From positions 1 through 7,681 of the forward strand of contig PLMF01000351.1 of NCBI GenBank assembly GCA_003142355.1: a stretch of 7,681 nt of DNA. The letters are read 5' to 3'. This document shows positions 7,619 to 7,681 of the stretch, one piece after another. This DNA comes from Bryobacterales bacterium. Lineage in GTDB: Bacteria; Acidobacteriota; Terriglobia; Bryobacterales; Bryobacteraceae. Position 1 is the stretch's first letter, and each line of letters opens with the position of its first letter. The position numbers and the translations under genes were made by a program. Under the pieces are notes generated by a model. It searched no databases, had not been told where the DNA came from, and was given only the letters and a program-made list of their open reading frames with translations.

Positions 7619-7625
7619 CCCTTTT

Positions 7626-7681
7626 ATGCGCACTCAGAAGCAGATCGCCGCCTCCCGTGAGAACGGAGGCAAGTCCCACGG
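7626..7681 (+). CDS. N-terminal fragment of an uncharacterised Acidobacteriota protein (runs off the window)
   Basis: Eighteen complete codons are present, beginning MRTQKQIAASRENGGKSH, with no stop before the window ends. I recall this kind of start (MxTxKQIxASRxNGxKSxGP) from a family with many copies in Solibacter-like genomes. Those proteins usually go on to a conserved ALRHGL-like motif and have no assigned function. A good ribosome-binding site precedes it. The call rests on a short piece and on memory of the family, so it is moderately secure as a gene and weak as to identity. Confidence 0.65.
   Translation, partial: MRTQKQIAASRENGGKSH

Noticed and set aside
7018..7660. Open frames at 7018-7395 (minus) and 7409-7660 (plus) as small genes
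   Set aside because: The first overlaps the ATPase start in another frame. The second runs through the hairpin leader and the start of the gene at 7626. Neither has a clear ribosome-binding site or recognisable content.

Overview
The window is high-GC bacterial DNA and most resembles a soil Acidobacteriota genome of the Solibacter/Bryobacter type. I infer this from three things recalled from family knowledge: a secreted S46 dipeptidyl-peptidase, a small secreted protein of a kind common in that phylum, and the start of a protein (MRTQKQIAASRENG...) typical of those genomes. No search was run, so the taxonomy is inference.

Layout. Positions 1-102 hold no gene that I can see. From 103 to 2779 two minus-strand genes follow each other: a short receiver-like protein without a phosphoacceptor (2267-2779) and, 85 bp downstream, an S46 dipeptidyl-peptidase with a complete catalytic triad (103-2181). 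A 353-bp divergent intergenic region (2780-3132) contains an A+T-rich patch with a perfect 20-bp palindrome, a good operator candidate. On the plus strand comes a secreted esterase with an Ig-like N-terminal domain (3133-4314). It converges with a minus-strand exported protein of unknown function (4329-5081), with only 14 bp between the two stops. Two inverted repeats sit at and just upstream of the start of that last gene.

The most interesting part is 5332-7121. Two minus-strand genes 8 bp apart encode an ABC-type AAA ATPase and a stand-alone TOPRIM-fold protein of the DUF3226 type. The arrangement recalls ABC ATPase-TOPRIM conflict modules (OLD nucleases; the AriA/AriB pair of PARIS), but with a different TOPRIM family. 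A role in anti-phage or anti-plasmid defence is a reasonable inference, not something the sequence proves. Base composition in the pair looks less G+C-rich than in the peptidase, which would fit acquisition by transfer.

The last 560 bp (7122-7681) are mostly non-coding. They include a terminator-like hairpin with a T-rich tail, a small second hairpin, a ribosome-binding site and the first 18 codons of a plus-strand gene that runs off the window.

Functionally, the left half looks like export and degradation: periplasmic or secreted peptidase and esterase beside a degenerate signalling domain. The right half is a compact two-gene ATPase/TOPRIM unit that seems unrelated to it.
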